The notes under the pieces: model-generated
Told to the model about the DNA's origin: nothing
Databases searched by the model: none
Seen by the model: the letters and a program-made list of their open reading frames with translations, nothing else
Part shown: one piece after another, positions 10,094-20,485 of the stretch
Position numbering within the stretch: the first letter of the stretch is position 1
How the letters are laid out: the number at the start of each line of letters is the position of its first letter
Program-made: the position numbers and the translations under genes
DNA from: Larimichthys crocea
Taxonomy: Eukaryota > Chordata > Actinopteri > Sciaenidae
Direction of reading: 5' to 3'
Length of the DNA stretch: 64,000 nucleotides
Assembly: GCF_000972845.2 (NCBI RefSeq)
Contig: NC_040032.1
Coordinates: forward strand, 23,076,889-23,140,888

Positions 10094-11350
10094 GTGTTTA
10101 CGCAAGGTTGGGACTAAAGATTTGGAGAAATAGAAAAGTAGACAGACTGGTCAGGTTGTTTGCTCACTTGGGAGAAATTTATACAAATTTCAAGTGTTTT
10201 ATGCAGGTTCAAAATTAAACATGTTTATTAATTGAAATTCCTGCTTCACCTGTGTATTTGTTTAAAACACAAATAGTCTGTTTGATCGATGCATACCATT
10301 TATCATTTATTAGAGAAAGTTGCTTTACTGAAAGTAGATGGCTGTCCTATTTGAATGATGCCTGATACGCATAATGCATTTAATTTCAACGTTTAATGGT
10401 TTGTCAGCAATTTTACTTTGCCAAGATAATGCATGTGGGAGTCTATAAAATGCCATCAAAAATGCTCAAAACAATTCTCACAGCACACGCCGACTCTCAA
10501 ATAATTAATTTTGACTATACACCCAAAACCCATGGAAACCTATAAATATTCAGAATTAGGTTTTGCAGTTCCGCTATAAAATGGCTCAAAGTAAACAAGT
10601 AGAGCTGCTGATCATTTCTCTTCATCTATACCTTTTATCCCCCCCCCCCCCATTTTTGTGGAGGCCATAAAAAAATATTTGAGAATGGGACTATGAGTCC
10701 ATAGTTGATGGAAGAGGTCAACTAATTTATCATTTGGAAGATTATTCAGCACCAATAGGAAGTTATCAGAGTTTTATAAGAGTAGCATTATACAGTAGCT
10801 GTGTGTAGAGTGCGAATGGATGAACGAGAGAGACAATGAGCAGTCGTTTGGAAGAGTGTGACCATGCGCCTCCGAATGGCGAAGGAGCAGGTTAGCTTAA
10901 CAATGAATGTACAGTATAAGCTACAGGTGACAAAAATAAAGACCACAGCTTTTCAGAGTCAACCCAGAGCTCCTGTGTTTGTGTTCCCACTGTTGTGGAA
11001 AGTGAAGGGGGTTAACCCCAAAGTAGGTGAAACACTTTGGCCACAGGAGACTGCCCAGACCCGATGGCACCTAGTGAACATGGACACAGATGCAGTGCTA
11101 CCTCACATGGTCCTCCTGGGAAAGTCAGAAAAACGGACACTTTGGCTTGCAAAGACGATACTCTTTCAGAGTTTGCCCAGATTAAGGAGCTCCTGGTCAA
11201 ATCTACAGCTAGATGATAGCGAATAAGCTCCCAGTGGTGACTCTGCAACAAGGGACTCACCTTGTCGGGACACTGATACTGCCAAGTGCAGCCTCCTTCA
11301 TTTGAGGATAAGGAGAGAGGACAGGGTGAGGACAGCGACACAGACTGTTG
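10094..11350. other. Intergenic, nothing recognised
   Basis: AT-rich sequence with a C-run near 10640. A 122-residue open frame (10858-11226) has no recognisable family features and is probably chance. Confidence 0.5.
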
Positions 11351-12027
11351 TGTAACAGGTATGGAATGGACCCAATTGCAGCATTAATGAACCATGTATC
11401 CTTTTACAGTCTTTATTCAGCAGACTATTACAGGGATACAGCAAACCAGAAGATGATGACAGAAGTAGATCCAGGGGAGTAATGTATGACAGGTAATGGA
11501 TGTGTGGAACTCGTGAGCAGACAATTGTCCAAAAGTTCTCCACAGGCTCAACAAGTGGAGCAAACTCACTGCTGGTGAAATTCTGGCTGGACTATGGTTC
11601 AGATGAGACTAGGGGAAGATCCAGACCTTGAGACAGAGTCAGTGACAGTAGAACAGACAAGGTGGGTCTTCTCTCAGAGCAGGAACAGGCTGAATGCCAC
11701 CCAGCCACAGGCAGGCAAGGAACAAGAAAACAGGCAGGCAATACTCATAGTCAGGGACAGAAGGCTGGTGGATTTACCAGGGTAGAGACATGTAGCAAAA
11801 GTCAGAAGCAAGTTGGGTTGATGCCAGATAAGGAGTCTGGGAACAAGTGCTGGAGAGTCAGACATAGGGGCAAAGACAATCTGGCAAAGAGTGAGAATGG
11901 TGAAGCTGCATATATACTGGCTTGATTGGAGATTGTGAGCAGGTGAGAGCAGCAGGTGGAAGCAGTTCAGCTGATGAGGGGTGTGGCTAAGCAGCAGTGC
12001 AGGAGAGGGGCAGAGCAGGCCGTGACA
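11351..12027 (-). mobile_element. Solo LTR
   Basis: A 677-bp segment with termini TGTAACAGG and CCGTGACA, so on the minus strand it starts TGTCACGG and ends CCTGTTACA. It is flanked by a perfect 5-bp duplication TGTTG (11346-11350 and 12028-12032). On the minus strand it has TATATA (11910-11916) and, towards the end, AATAAA (11412-11417), the order expected of a promoter and poly-A signal in an LTR. No internal retroelement genes adjoin it, so it is a solo LTR left by recombination. The superfamily cannot be told. Confidence 0.75.
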
Positions 12028-12032
12028 TGTTG

Positions 12033-13339
12033 GGCCTCTGATACTTTGTCTCAGGGATCTGATGGTTTATTGCGTGGATCAAAAAATGGTCGTACCACAC
12101 TGAAACCAGCAATTCAGATGGCTTCATGATGCTCACATCACAACAATTTGTTGCTGACATTTTCTGTAAAACACCCACCAATAAACAAAATAAAGATCTT
12201 GAGTCAATCAATTGGTTCTTGAAGATTTTGTCATTTTTATTCTTGCAACTCTCAGCAGTTCTATAATGCACAAGACAGTCTGCAGAAAATGTTCAGGATG
12301 GGGCAGTCCCACACTGATTCTTATACACTTCTAGGAGTATTCTTCATTAATATGATTTACTATCTGACTGTCACAGACCTCTACAGTGAAATGCATCCGC
12401 TGCTATTCAAACTCACTAACAAGCTCTTACTAGAATGTGTAAGTCAATGGTCAGGTTTATACATGAGACATCTGCTGCTACATCTGCACAAACAACTTTA
12501 CAACTTGTAAGACGAAAGAGAGATTTCTAAGTGAAAGTTACTGAGTAGATTTAAGAAAGGCTACAAGGCACACAGTGGTATACATAAAATAATTTCCATA
12601 ACACTACTGAGACCAAAGATGGCTATATATGGTTATAAGAAAGAACACACAAGCATGTTATATACATTTTTCATTACAAGCTCCTTCAAGTGATTTTTTT
12701 AGGCAGACACCACAGCCTGCAGCCTTTTCAGTCCCTCCTTGAAAACCCTATATTGAAGAGCCCCAGCAGTGCTGCTCAGATCCTAAATTGTTCTCCCACC
12801 ACACCAGTGATTGCATAACCTCCATGCAGGAAGCAGGGAGCTAAGGCCTGGATCGTACCCCAGTCGTTCCTACAATTCCCTCTTTGATAGTCTTACCAGT
12901 TAAGCCTCTCAGACCTGATGCCCACTGTCTACATACTCAGTGTTGGCTCACCAATGATCTTCTTGTTAGGACTTGGGTTATTCCCTTTCTTACCTTATAC
13001 TAGGCCTGTCTCAGATCCTGCAGGAATCTGGTGCACACTCCTCTGCCCAAACCCTTAGTGATGCATCCCTTCAGACTTTTGCATTCATGTCTAGGAGCTT
13101 GGGAGATTGATGTCATCAATAACACTGACACACCACCAAGTCTGTCTGGCGCAGTCCTCTCTGTCGGAGGGATGTCGCCATACCCTCAGTCAGGAACTGG
13201 CATCACTCTTAGATGCCACTGAGCCTGTCGAGTGGCATACGTGGCTCAATGGAAGTGTGATGGACAATACTGCGTTCAAGGGACTTTTACACGTTGTCTG
13301 TACTAAATGCTCGTATTTGGACATTTGGATACTCCACCC
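12033..13339. other. Intergenic, nothing recognised
   Basis: No gene identified. The part from about 12700 is less AT-rich and merges into the LINE-like tail at 13340; it may be the decayed body of that element. Confidence 0.4.
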
Positions 13340-13550
13340 TCAGACGGGAATGTTTTAAAGAACATTTTAAAACTCAAAGATCTGATTTATTCAAATGCTT
13401 TTAAATCCAGATTGAAAGGCCTAGGGTAATTCAGTCTGTATCTTATATCTGTTTTAATTTGACTGGTTCTTAGTTTGTGCTGTTGCCTGTCTTGGCCAGG
13501 ACTCAATGGGACTCTTCCTGGTTAAATAAAGGTTAAATAAAAAAAATAAA
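13340..13550 (+). mobile_element. LINE-like 3' tail
   Basis: Around 13385-13430 a frame reads DLIYSNAFKSRLKGLG, like the end of a retrotransposon ORF2. It is followed by TGTCTTGGCCAGGACTCAATGGGACT and a CTGGTTAAATAAAGGTTAAATAAA end, a 3' terminus seen very often in fish genomes. The 5' part is not identifiable. The class is inferred; the clade is unknown. Confidence 0.55.
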
Positions 13551-14352
13551 AATGGGTTTTATTCAGTATATGTTTTAATTCTGAAGAAGGATGGTGGGTT
13601 CTGCCCAATCTTGGATCTGTGGGGGCTTAACAAGTTTTTAAAGGTTCTGCCATTCCGAATGTTGAGGATTACCTATGTCAATATACCTATGAATATGTCT
13701 ACTGTAGCCTGTCACTGTTTTACATCCCATAGAAAAATGTGACTGTAATCTTTTGAATACACAAGTAAAAAAAAACAACAACAAAAACAACAGCAAATAT
13801 CAACATTAAGAGACAAACCCATGTATTAAAACAACAGCATAAAAAGAGAACACAAAAAATTTAATTAAATAGACACGCAACCAAAGTCATAGATTTGGTA
13901 AAAACACAAAACAATTTTAAAAAATGGTTTACAGGTGTCCTTCATTTGCTGGATCTCCAGATCTTAAAATGAAAAATAATTGGTAAACAAATATGAGTGT
14001 GTACAGATGCCATAAAACACAATGATAGCTCCCACTGTTAATATAATGTAGTATGATCTAATATAATAAGAATGCTGCTGAGGAGATCAAAGCAGTGCCA
14101 AGAAACAGCAAAATATAGACAAATAATTTAGTTGCTCAAGATATTAAGGTCTGCAGAGGGCATTGTGTCAGAGAAGGGCATTCTGACTGGGGGGAAATGT
14201 CATTATATATCTGTCAGTTTTGGAATTCAACACATTCTGCAATCCACAAAACAAATAAAGTCATATTAAATCTTGCTAGAAATTGTTTTGTTAGAAATAG
14301 GAGCCCCTCAAACAAGCTTCAGGTTGATTCACTTTCTGTAATTTGTAGGACC
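13551..14352. other. Receptor 3' flank (duplicated)
   Basis: AT-rich. 13920-14280 is a diverged copy of 7700-8070, both lying on the 3' side of a receptor gene. No gene seen. Confidence 0.55.
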
Positions 14353-15312
14353 TCAGCTTTTGCTGAGATGATTAAGTTTCAGTCGACAGCAGAGATAGTA
14401 CATTAGGACAGGTCTGATGGTCTGATCTCTGAGCCCATAGATGAGAGAACTCAGACATCTGGGGAGAATATAAATAAACACATAAAAAATACTCTTGATG
14501 CGTACAATTATTAATCTTGATAGGGTTTTTGAGAGTGATACAATCATAGAGGAGTGCATAGTTGACAAGAGTGTGAGGCCCAGCTGCACCAGATGCAGCA
14601 GCAATGTATTACGAGCCTTATGAGCTGAAGCTTTGTCTGTGGAGGCTGACCTGGCTGCTACCATCACACCAATATAGGAGCAAGTGACTGCCACACCAGC
14701 TGATACAAACACAAAACCAGTATATGCTTTGTTATAAACATCAGACATTGGTCCAAGTGTCACTGATATGTCAGAGCAAACATCTGTCATCTGCAAGCTC
14801 TGCGGCTGATCAAACAGAAAATTTAACAGCAAAAGAACTCGAATGAGGACATTTAGTGAACTAAAAGCCCAAACCACAATGATAGCTATTGCTGTGTTTC
14901 TGACAGTGATGATGGTAGCATGCCTCAGTGGGTAGCACACAGCTACATATCTCTCCAAACACATCACCACCAATGTGAGAGGGGAGATGATATTTGTGAG
15001 ACCAGTGAGCATAGCAAGAACACCACATACAGGATATGTTGGAAATATTCTACAGGCACCCATTATGTACAGTAACTGACTCAGTGCCAGCAGGACAGTG
15101 TCTGAAAAAAGTAGATTATACAGAAGAATGTAACGGGAGGTCTCACGAAACACAGCTTTACTCCTCAGGATAAATAACATTGTTGCATTAATGAAGAGGA
15201 AGAGACAGCATGGCATTCCAATTAGCGTGGAAAACAATATTCTTTCGAGCAATCCCTGATACCGTTGTCCAGCTGTGATGTTGAGAGTTTGAGTCTGATT
15301 TGCATACAACAT
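14353..15312 (-). CDS. Odorant receptor, family 131-like (intact)
   Basis: 319 residues from MLYANQTQT, the start used by paralogues (a longer frame begins at 15423). Two N-glycosylation sites, NQT at 5 and NIT at 11. All seven membrane segments, the YPVCGV cysteine at the top of TM3, CLERYVAVCYPLRH, and LPRCLSSLIYGLRDQTIRP in TM7/helix 8 are present. It differs from the gene at 8795 mainly in ECL2 (FLFDQPQSLQ) and in TM2-TM3 residues (SDTVLLA, MGACRIFPT), where ligand contacts are expected. C-terminus LNHLSKS is the family form. No lesions. Confidence 0.95.
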   Translation of the reverse strand: MLYANQTQTLNITAGQRYQGLLERILFSTLIGMPCCLFLFINATMLFILRSKAVFRETSRYILLYNLLFSDTVLLALSQLLYIMGACRIFPTYPVCGVLAMLTGLTNIISPLTLVVMCLERYVAVCYPLRHATIITVRNTAIAIIVVWAFSSLNVLIRVLLLLNFLFDQPQSLQMTDVCSDISVTLGPMSDVYNKAYTGFVFVSAGVAVTCSYIGVMVAARSASTDKASAHKARNTLLLHLVQLGLTLLSTMHSSMIVSLSKTLSRLIIVRIKSIFYVFIYILPRCLSSLIYGLRDQTIRPVLMYYLCCRLKLNHLSKS

Positions 15313-15494
15313 CTTAGAGAAACACTTATCAAAAATACATGTGAATATGTTGATGCAATGGAAACACAAAAGCACAATAATATTTGTCCAGTTTGTATTG
15401 CTAGAACAGTGAGAACATGTCATGTTTTAAGTGTAGATGCCTGTTTTTCACATGCAAAACCTAAAATCATCCACATCAATTTTACCTTCTTGCT

Positions 15495-15675
15495 TCCATG
15501 TAAGCAGCTTGTCTGCAGGCTTTGCTTGAACTCACATTTTATTTATGATCTCTGGCTTTGCACCTTTTTCACTTGACACCATCAGCATGTCATTTCAGCA
15601 TGGATGATGTAATCTGTTTACCACCACCTTTTTAATGGGTGATGTAATTTCTCTATCACCACCTCCTCAATACCC
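15495..15675 (-). promoter_or_regulatory. Conserved odorant-receptor upstream block (gene at 14353)
   Basis: The core reads GATCTC in place of GAGCTC, next to ATAAATAA on the minus strand, about 237 bp from the ATG. Two copies of TGATGTAAT follow, at 15605-15613 and 15640-15648, because a short stretch is repeated here. Confidence 0.6.
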
Positions 15676-16520
15676 TGCTTCCGGTAAGTTAGGGACTAAA
15701 GATTTGGACAAATAGAAACCCAAAGAAGACTACCAAAGATTAGGCCTGGTTGTTTGCAGAAGAATTGCAGAAAGTTTTTTTTTTTTCTCAGATATTCACC
15801 CCTAACATAAAATCATCTCTGCTCTGGTGTCATTTGCACATATTCAAATTATTTAACATCGGTGACATTTAGCGCAACAATGGCCCCTCCTAAGTAAATG
15901 AACCTCATTGAGAAAAAGTCAATCCACAAACACCCATGCACCCACATACAAACTGGAGTGCCAGTACCTTGACAGTCTGGATAAAAACCTGACCAAGGTT
16001 AACTCAGGATTGGTTAAAGCCACAGCAACGCAATGTTTGCATGCTAGAATCCATTCTCTGTGAATTTGCCCCCGTGACCTAAAAAGTAATTTTCATCAGA
16101 CCCAAGTCACTCTTAAGTTTATTATTATATTTTACTAATATTGGTTTTTATAGAACATATCAACTATAGCAAATCATCGAACATTTGCAACTGAAACGAA
16201 GATTTTATGTAATTAATTAATTAAATAATTAGTGGGTTAAATATTGTTAAATTCAGTGTAAAGGGGCCAGGGATAAGGTATGCGGCATTATAGTATTTTT
16301 CTTTTTTGTTGTTGTTGTTCTTTACAATTGCAAACAATAAAAAAAACACTGAATTGTCCTGCGGCAAAACTAATTTATTAACTAACTATTTAGTTATTTT
16401 ATTAATGTATGGATATTGAACACTTATGCTCTACAGTAGGCCATAAATACCATTAGTAGGTACAGCAATTCCACCTTGGGCTGTTATTAACTGCATAATG
16501 CTTGAATCATTTACTGTAAT
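15676..16520. other. Intergenic; receptor 3' flank
   Basis: 15800-15960 is a diverged copy of 8330-8490 (CTCTGCTCTGGT.T..TTT..ACATA). The remainder is AT-rich without features. Confidence 0.5.
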
Positions 16521-16544
16521 TTGTGAGACTTCACCTTTTCTGAA

Positions 16545-17735
16545 ATGGCTAAGTCTCAGCTGACAGCAGAGATGGTACATGAGGACGGGTCTGACGGTCT
16601 GATCCTTAAACCCACAGATGAGAGAACTCAGACATCTAGGGAGAACATATATAACCACGTAAAAAGTACTTTTCATGCGTGTAACTATTTTTTTTTTAGG
16701 ACTGATGAGATTAATACAATAATGGAGGCATGCATAGTTGACAAGAGACTCAGACTAAACTGCACCAGGTGCAGCAGCAGTGTGTTTCGAGCCTTACGAG
16801 CTGAAGCTTTGTCTGTTGAGGCTGCAACCATCACACCAATATAAGAACAACTGCATTACAGTGTCTGCAAAAATGAGGTTATAGAGTAGAATGTAACGGG
16901 AGGTCTCGCAAAACACTGTTTTACTTCTCAAGGTTCTCAAAGAACCACAGCTTCGTCATGGAAGGTGGGGGGAGAAGAAACATCAGGCCAAAAGAAACAC
17001 CTAGGCCGTTCTCTGCCAACCAGGAGTGGAACATGAGAGTAGACCTCGACAGGCAGCTCCGTTTCCCGGTCAAGCTCACTACTACATCTCTTATCCTGAC
17101 ATAGTGGCATGGTCCACCAAGGCAAAGTCTGTGCTACTCATTGAGCTCACAATACCAGCAGAAGAAGGGATCAAGGCCACCTATGAGCGAAAAAAGGCCA
17201 AGTACTCAGAGCTAGCGTCTGAGCACCGGATGGTTGGCTGGAAGACTACCATCTATCCAGTGGAAGTCAGATGCCGAGGCTACGTGGGGCTGTCGACAAC
17301 ACGCCTACTGAGGGACGCAGCAGGGAACCTAAAGAAGGCAACCAAAGTGCTGGCAGAGGAGGCTGAGAAGGGGAGCTTTTGGCTCTGGCTGAGGAGGAAG
17401 GACAAGTACTGGAAAAAGAGCAACTAACCCCAACAACAGCCATAGGGGGATCACCTATCAGGAGCGAAATGTTGGTGATTAGTGGTTCCTGGCTGATGAC
17501 CCTGCAGCCAGCTGACCCATGGGCGCCGGAGGAGGTGCGACCGGCAGCAATGCCTAGCAGGCGGCTCCATCTCCCTGTATATACTATACTATAATGATCC
17601 CATTCATGAAGAGAAACACAAAGCATGACATTCCAGTCAGTGTGGGAAACGACACTCTTTCCAGTAATCCTACATACTGTTGTTCAGTGGTGATATTGAG
17701 AGTCTGAGACTGATTGGCATCTAAGAAAAGCATTT
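16545..17735 (-). pseudogene. Odorant receptor pseudogene, deleted and interrupted
   Basis: The 3' part (16545-16855) gives TM7 and helix 8 (PRCLSSLICGFKDQTVRP) back to TM5. At about 16853 the sequence jumps from TM5 straight to TM2 (CATTACAGTGTCTGCAAAAA), so TM3-TM4 and the first loops are deleted. TM2/TM1 are then broken at about 16935 by a 655-bp retrotransposon fragment, after which TM1 and the N-terminus resume at about 17590-17720. The start region near 17722 has lost the usual ATG context. Clearly non-functional. Confidence 0.9.
16936..17589 (+). mobile_element. 3' end of an R2-group-like LINE (endonuclease domain)
   Basis: Inserted in the receptor pseudogene. It encodes the last part of a retrotransposon protein: EWNMRVDLDRQLRFP, then after a frameshift near 17085 YPDIVAWSTKAKSVLLIELT, ERKKAKY, and the end GSFWLWLRRKDKYW. 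The PD...(I/V)ELT...ERK series fits a PD-(D/E)XK restriction-like endonuclease, the enzyme type of R2/Hero/NeSL-group LINEs. The same protein family occurs at 39790-41490 on the other strand. About 10 bases of receptor sequence are lost at the insertion site. It is 5' truncated, as is usual for LINE copies. Confidence 0.65.
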
Positions 17736-17809
17736 AAGCCATATTACACTCGGTTTATGGAAATTTGCAACTGTAATCCAAACAGTCATTTTTATCACAG
17801 ACTAATTAA

Positions 17810-18153
17810 GGGTCCAGTGTGTAAAATTCAGGGCCTCTTTTTTCAGAACGAGGTAGACATGTTATACAATATTCATAACAATGTTTTCGTGCATGTATCA
17901 CCACCTGAAAATAAGAATCTTTATGTTTTTGTCACCTATATATTATCCTTTTATATCTACAGTAAGAGCGGGTTCTGGCTAGGCCACCATGTTGAAACAC
18001 CATGTTTCTACAGTACCCCAGGACAGACAAACTAAATACTGACTCTAGAAAGGGCGTATTAAGTGTTTATGCTAGGAAAGCAAGGGTGATGGGAGGAGAT
18101 TGCATTGCAGCAATTACACCACTAGATACACATAAATCCTACACACTGGACCT
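17810..18153. mobile_element. TTAA-flanked MITE (piggyBac-like)
   Basis: Terminal inverted repeats GGGTCCAGTGTGTA and TACACACTGGACC(T), flanked by TTAA on both sides (17806-17809 and 18154-18157). TTAA target duplications suggest the piggyBac superfamily. There is no coding capacity. A partial second copy ends at about 20938, and its flank (AAAGTATG.GGA.ATGCTTG) also matches 18157-18175, so the region itself was duplicated. Confidence 0.7.
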
Positions 18154-18157
18154 TTAA

Positions 18158-19237
18158 AGTATGCGGAAATGCTTGCATGTCTGTGTGTGCAGTACTATTC
18201 TTATTACTAGCCCTTTTGTGATTGTGTGTGTGTGTGTGCAGTGCTGTTTAACAATTAAATACTTGATTGAGAGGGCCTACTCATTGCAGCACCCAGAAAG
18301 AAGACAGATGCTTATTGTTATGCCCCTAAAAAATACATTTATCAATCTGTTTTTAGCAACTTAGTGTGGTTTGTTTATATTTGTAACCATAGCCACCTAG
18401 AACCAATGCATGCTGGGAAACAAGAATCCAACTTAGTTGATCACATCCTGTAACGTTAAGTTATCACTTATTTTTGAGTGGTATTATTTTTTGGGGTGCT
18501 ATTTACCTTTATTAGCTTTTTTAATTATATAAATATCTCATTGTAATGTGTTACAGTTTCACAAGATTCCCAGTAAACTTCATGGAAGTGAATCACCTGT
18601 GTCCAGGAGTTTTTTAGTTGTTTAAACTGATTAGAAATGTAGCCCAAGACACTTGTCTTAAGGTAAAAGTTTTACTGCCATTTCCAAGAAGAAAAATAAG
18701 AAATAGCACATCAAAGCCAGAGTAGTTTGCCTGTGAACAATTGAAACATAAAGATGAGTTTTGGAAGCCTGTCCTTCCTTTTATTTTCCTTTTTTTGTTT
18801 TAGAAAGAATAAAGAAAGAGGCCCTCAACCCTTAAAGCAGGGTTGATATCAGTAGTGAGTCAGAAATGTTACACTATTGACCATTCATTATTAGTTGTCA
18901 GAGGTTCTTTTGGAATCAATAGAACTATAAACAATTTTAGTTATGGGTAATTTTCATGGAGAAATCAATTTCATGAAGAGAGATAATAATTTTGATCGTA
19001 ATCTACCACGTCCAGATACAAACAATATATTGTTTTTGCTCTTTGCAATTACAAGAATGTATTATTAAACTGTTGTATGGGTTGACCATAAATGTTTCAG
19101 AGAAAATATACTCTAAAGTAGTCAATAAACATTTTTTTCTGACATTATACAACATTTTTAAATAAGTATGTTTAATTTTAAATCAAAATATGTCTCCGAA
19201 GATAATGCTTAAATCATGCATAATCATTTCTGCGAGC
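18158..19237. other. Intergenic, nothing recognised
   Basis: AT-rich. A stretch near 18945-18985 (ATTTTCATGGAGAAATCAA) recurs diverged at 20980-21015. No gene seen. Confidence 0.5.
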
Positions 19238-20197
19238 TCAGCCTTTGTTGGGATAACTAAGTTTTAGTCGACAGCAGAGATAGTACATGAGGATGGGTCT
19301 GATGGTCTGATCTCTGAGCCCATAGATGAGAGAACTGAGACATCTGGGAAGAACATAAATAAACACATAAAAAATACTCCTGATGCGTATAATTTGAGAT
19401 GTTGGTAGGGTTGTTGAGAGTGATACAATAATAGGGCCATGCATAGCTGACAAGAGGCTGAGGCCCAGCTGCACCAGATGCAGCAGCAATGTATTACGGC
19501 CCTTACGAGCTGAAGCTTTGTCAGTGGAGGCTGATGTGGCTGCTACCATTACACCAATATAGGAGCAAGTGACTGTCACACCAGCTGATACAAACACAAA
19601 ACCAGTGTAGGCTTTATCATAAAGATCAGACATTGGTCCAATTGACACTGCTATGAGAGAGCAAATCTCTGTCATCTGCAGGCTACCAAGGTCTTCAAAA
19701 GGAAAATCTAGCAGCAAAAGAACTCGTATGAGGACATTCAGTGAACTAAAGGCCCAAACTACAACAATAGCTCCTGCTGTGTTTCTGACAGTGATGATGG
19801 TAGCATGCCTCAGTGGGTAGCACACAGCTACATACCTCTCTAAACACATCACCACCAACGTGAGAGGGGAGATTTCATTTGTGAGAATGGTGAGCAAAGT
19901 GATAACACCACATACAGGATATGTTGTAATTAGTCTACAAGCAGCCATTATGTACAATAATTGACTCAGTGCCAGCATGAAAGTATCTGCAAAAAGGAGG
20001 TTATACAGTAGAATGTAGCGGGAAGTCTCACGAAACACAGCTTTACTCCTCAAAGTGAATAACATGATCCCGTTAATGAGGAGAAACAAACAGCATGGCA
20101 TTCCAGTCAGCGTGGTAAACAATATTCTTCCTAATAATCCTGCATATGTCTGTTCAGTACTGACATTGAGAGTCTGAGACAGATTTGCATTCAACAT
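19238..20197 (-). CDS. Odorant receptor, family 131-like (intact)
   Basis: 319 residues from MLNANLSQT; no longer in-frame start exists. N-glycosylation sites NLS at 5 and NVS at 11. TM1 carries FTTLTGMPCCLFLLING, TM2 FADTFMLALSQLLYI, TM3 YPVCGVITLL with CLERYVAVCYPLRH, TM5 through ATSASTDKASARKGRNTLLL, TM7 LPRCLSSLIYGLRDQ. Tail LSYPNKG. The change from A-A-R-S to A-A-T-S at the inner end of TM5 removes an arginine conserved in the paralogues. Otherwise no lesions; likely functional. Confidence 0.95.
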   Translation of the reverse strand: MLNANLSQTLNVSTEQTYAGLLGRILFTTLTGMPCCLFLLINGIMLFTLRSKAVFRETSRYILLYNLLFADTFMLALSQLLYIMAACRLITTYPVCGVITLLTILTNEISPLTLVVMCLERYVAVCYPLRHATIITVRNTAGAIVVVWAFSSLNVLIRVLLLLDFPFEDLGSLQMTEICSLIAVSIGPMSDLYDKAYTGFVFVSAGVTVTCSYIGVMVAATSASTDKASARKGRNTLLLHLVQLGLSLLSAMHGPIIVSLSTTLPTSQIIRIRSIFYVFIYVLPRCLSSLIYGLRDQTIRPILMYYLCCRLKLSYPNKG

Positions 20198-20354
20198 CTT
20201 AGAGAAGCATTTAAGAAAAAATTAACATGAACCAGTTGATGTAATTCAAGTACAAAAGCACAAAAAAATGTGTTTAGTTAGGACACTAGATAGCGTATAT
20301 GAAATCAACCTCATACATTTTCCCTGCGCTGTCAGTCAGCAGGTTAGAGGCATT

Positions 20355-20485
20355 GCTTGTTTCCATGTAAGCAGAGCTGGTCTGCCGTGTTTGCCTGCCT
20401 TCCCATATGTGTAAACTCCATCCTTGCATGTACTTCACGTGACAGCACGTGGTTAAAAAATGATTCACGTGTGATGTAATAATAA
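20355..20485 (-). promoter_or_regulatory. Conserved odorant-receptor upstream block (gene at 19238)
   Basis: The GGTCTGC.G.GTTTGCCTGCC motif (about 20378-20398) and TGATGTAAT (20472-20480) are kept. The GAGCTC core has diverged (GTGTAAACTCC), about 215 bp from the ATG. Confidence 0.5.

Noticed and set aside
10858..11226. 122-residue open frame
   Set aside because: No recognisable domain; overlapped on the other strand by a similar-length frame.
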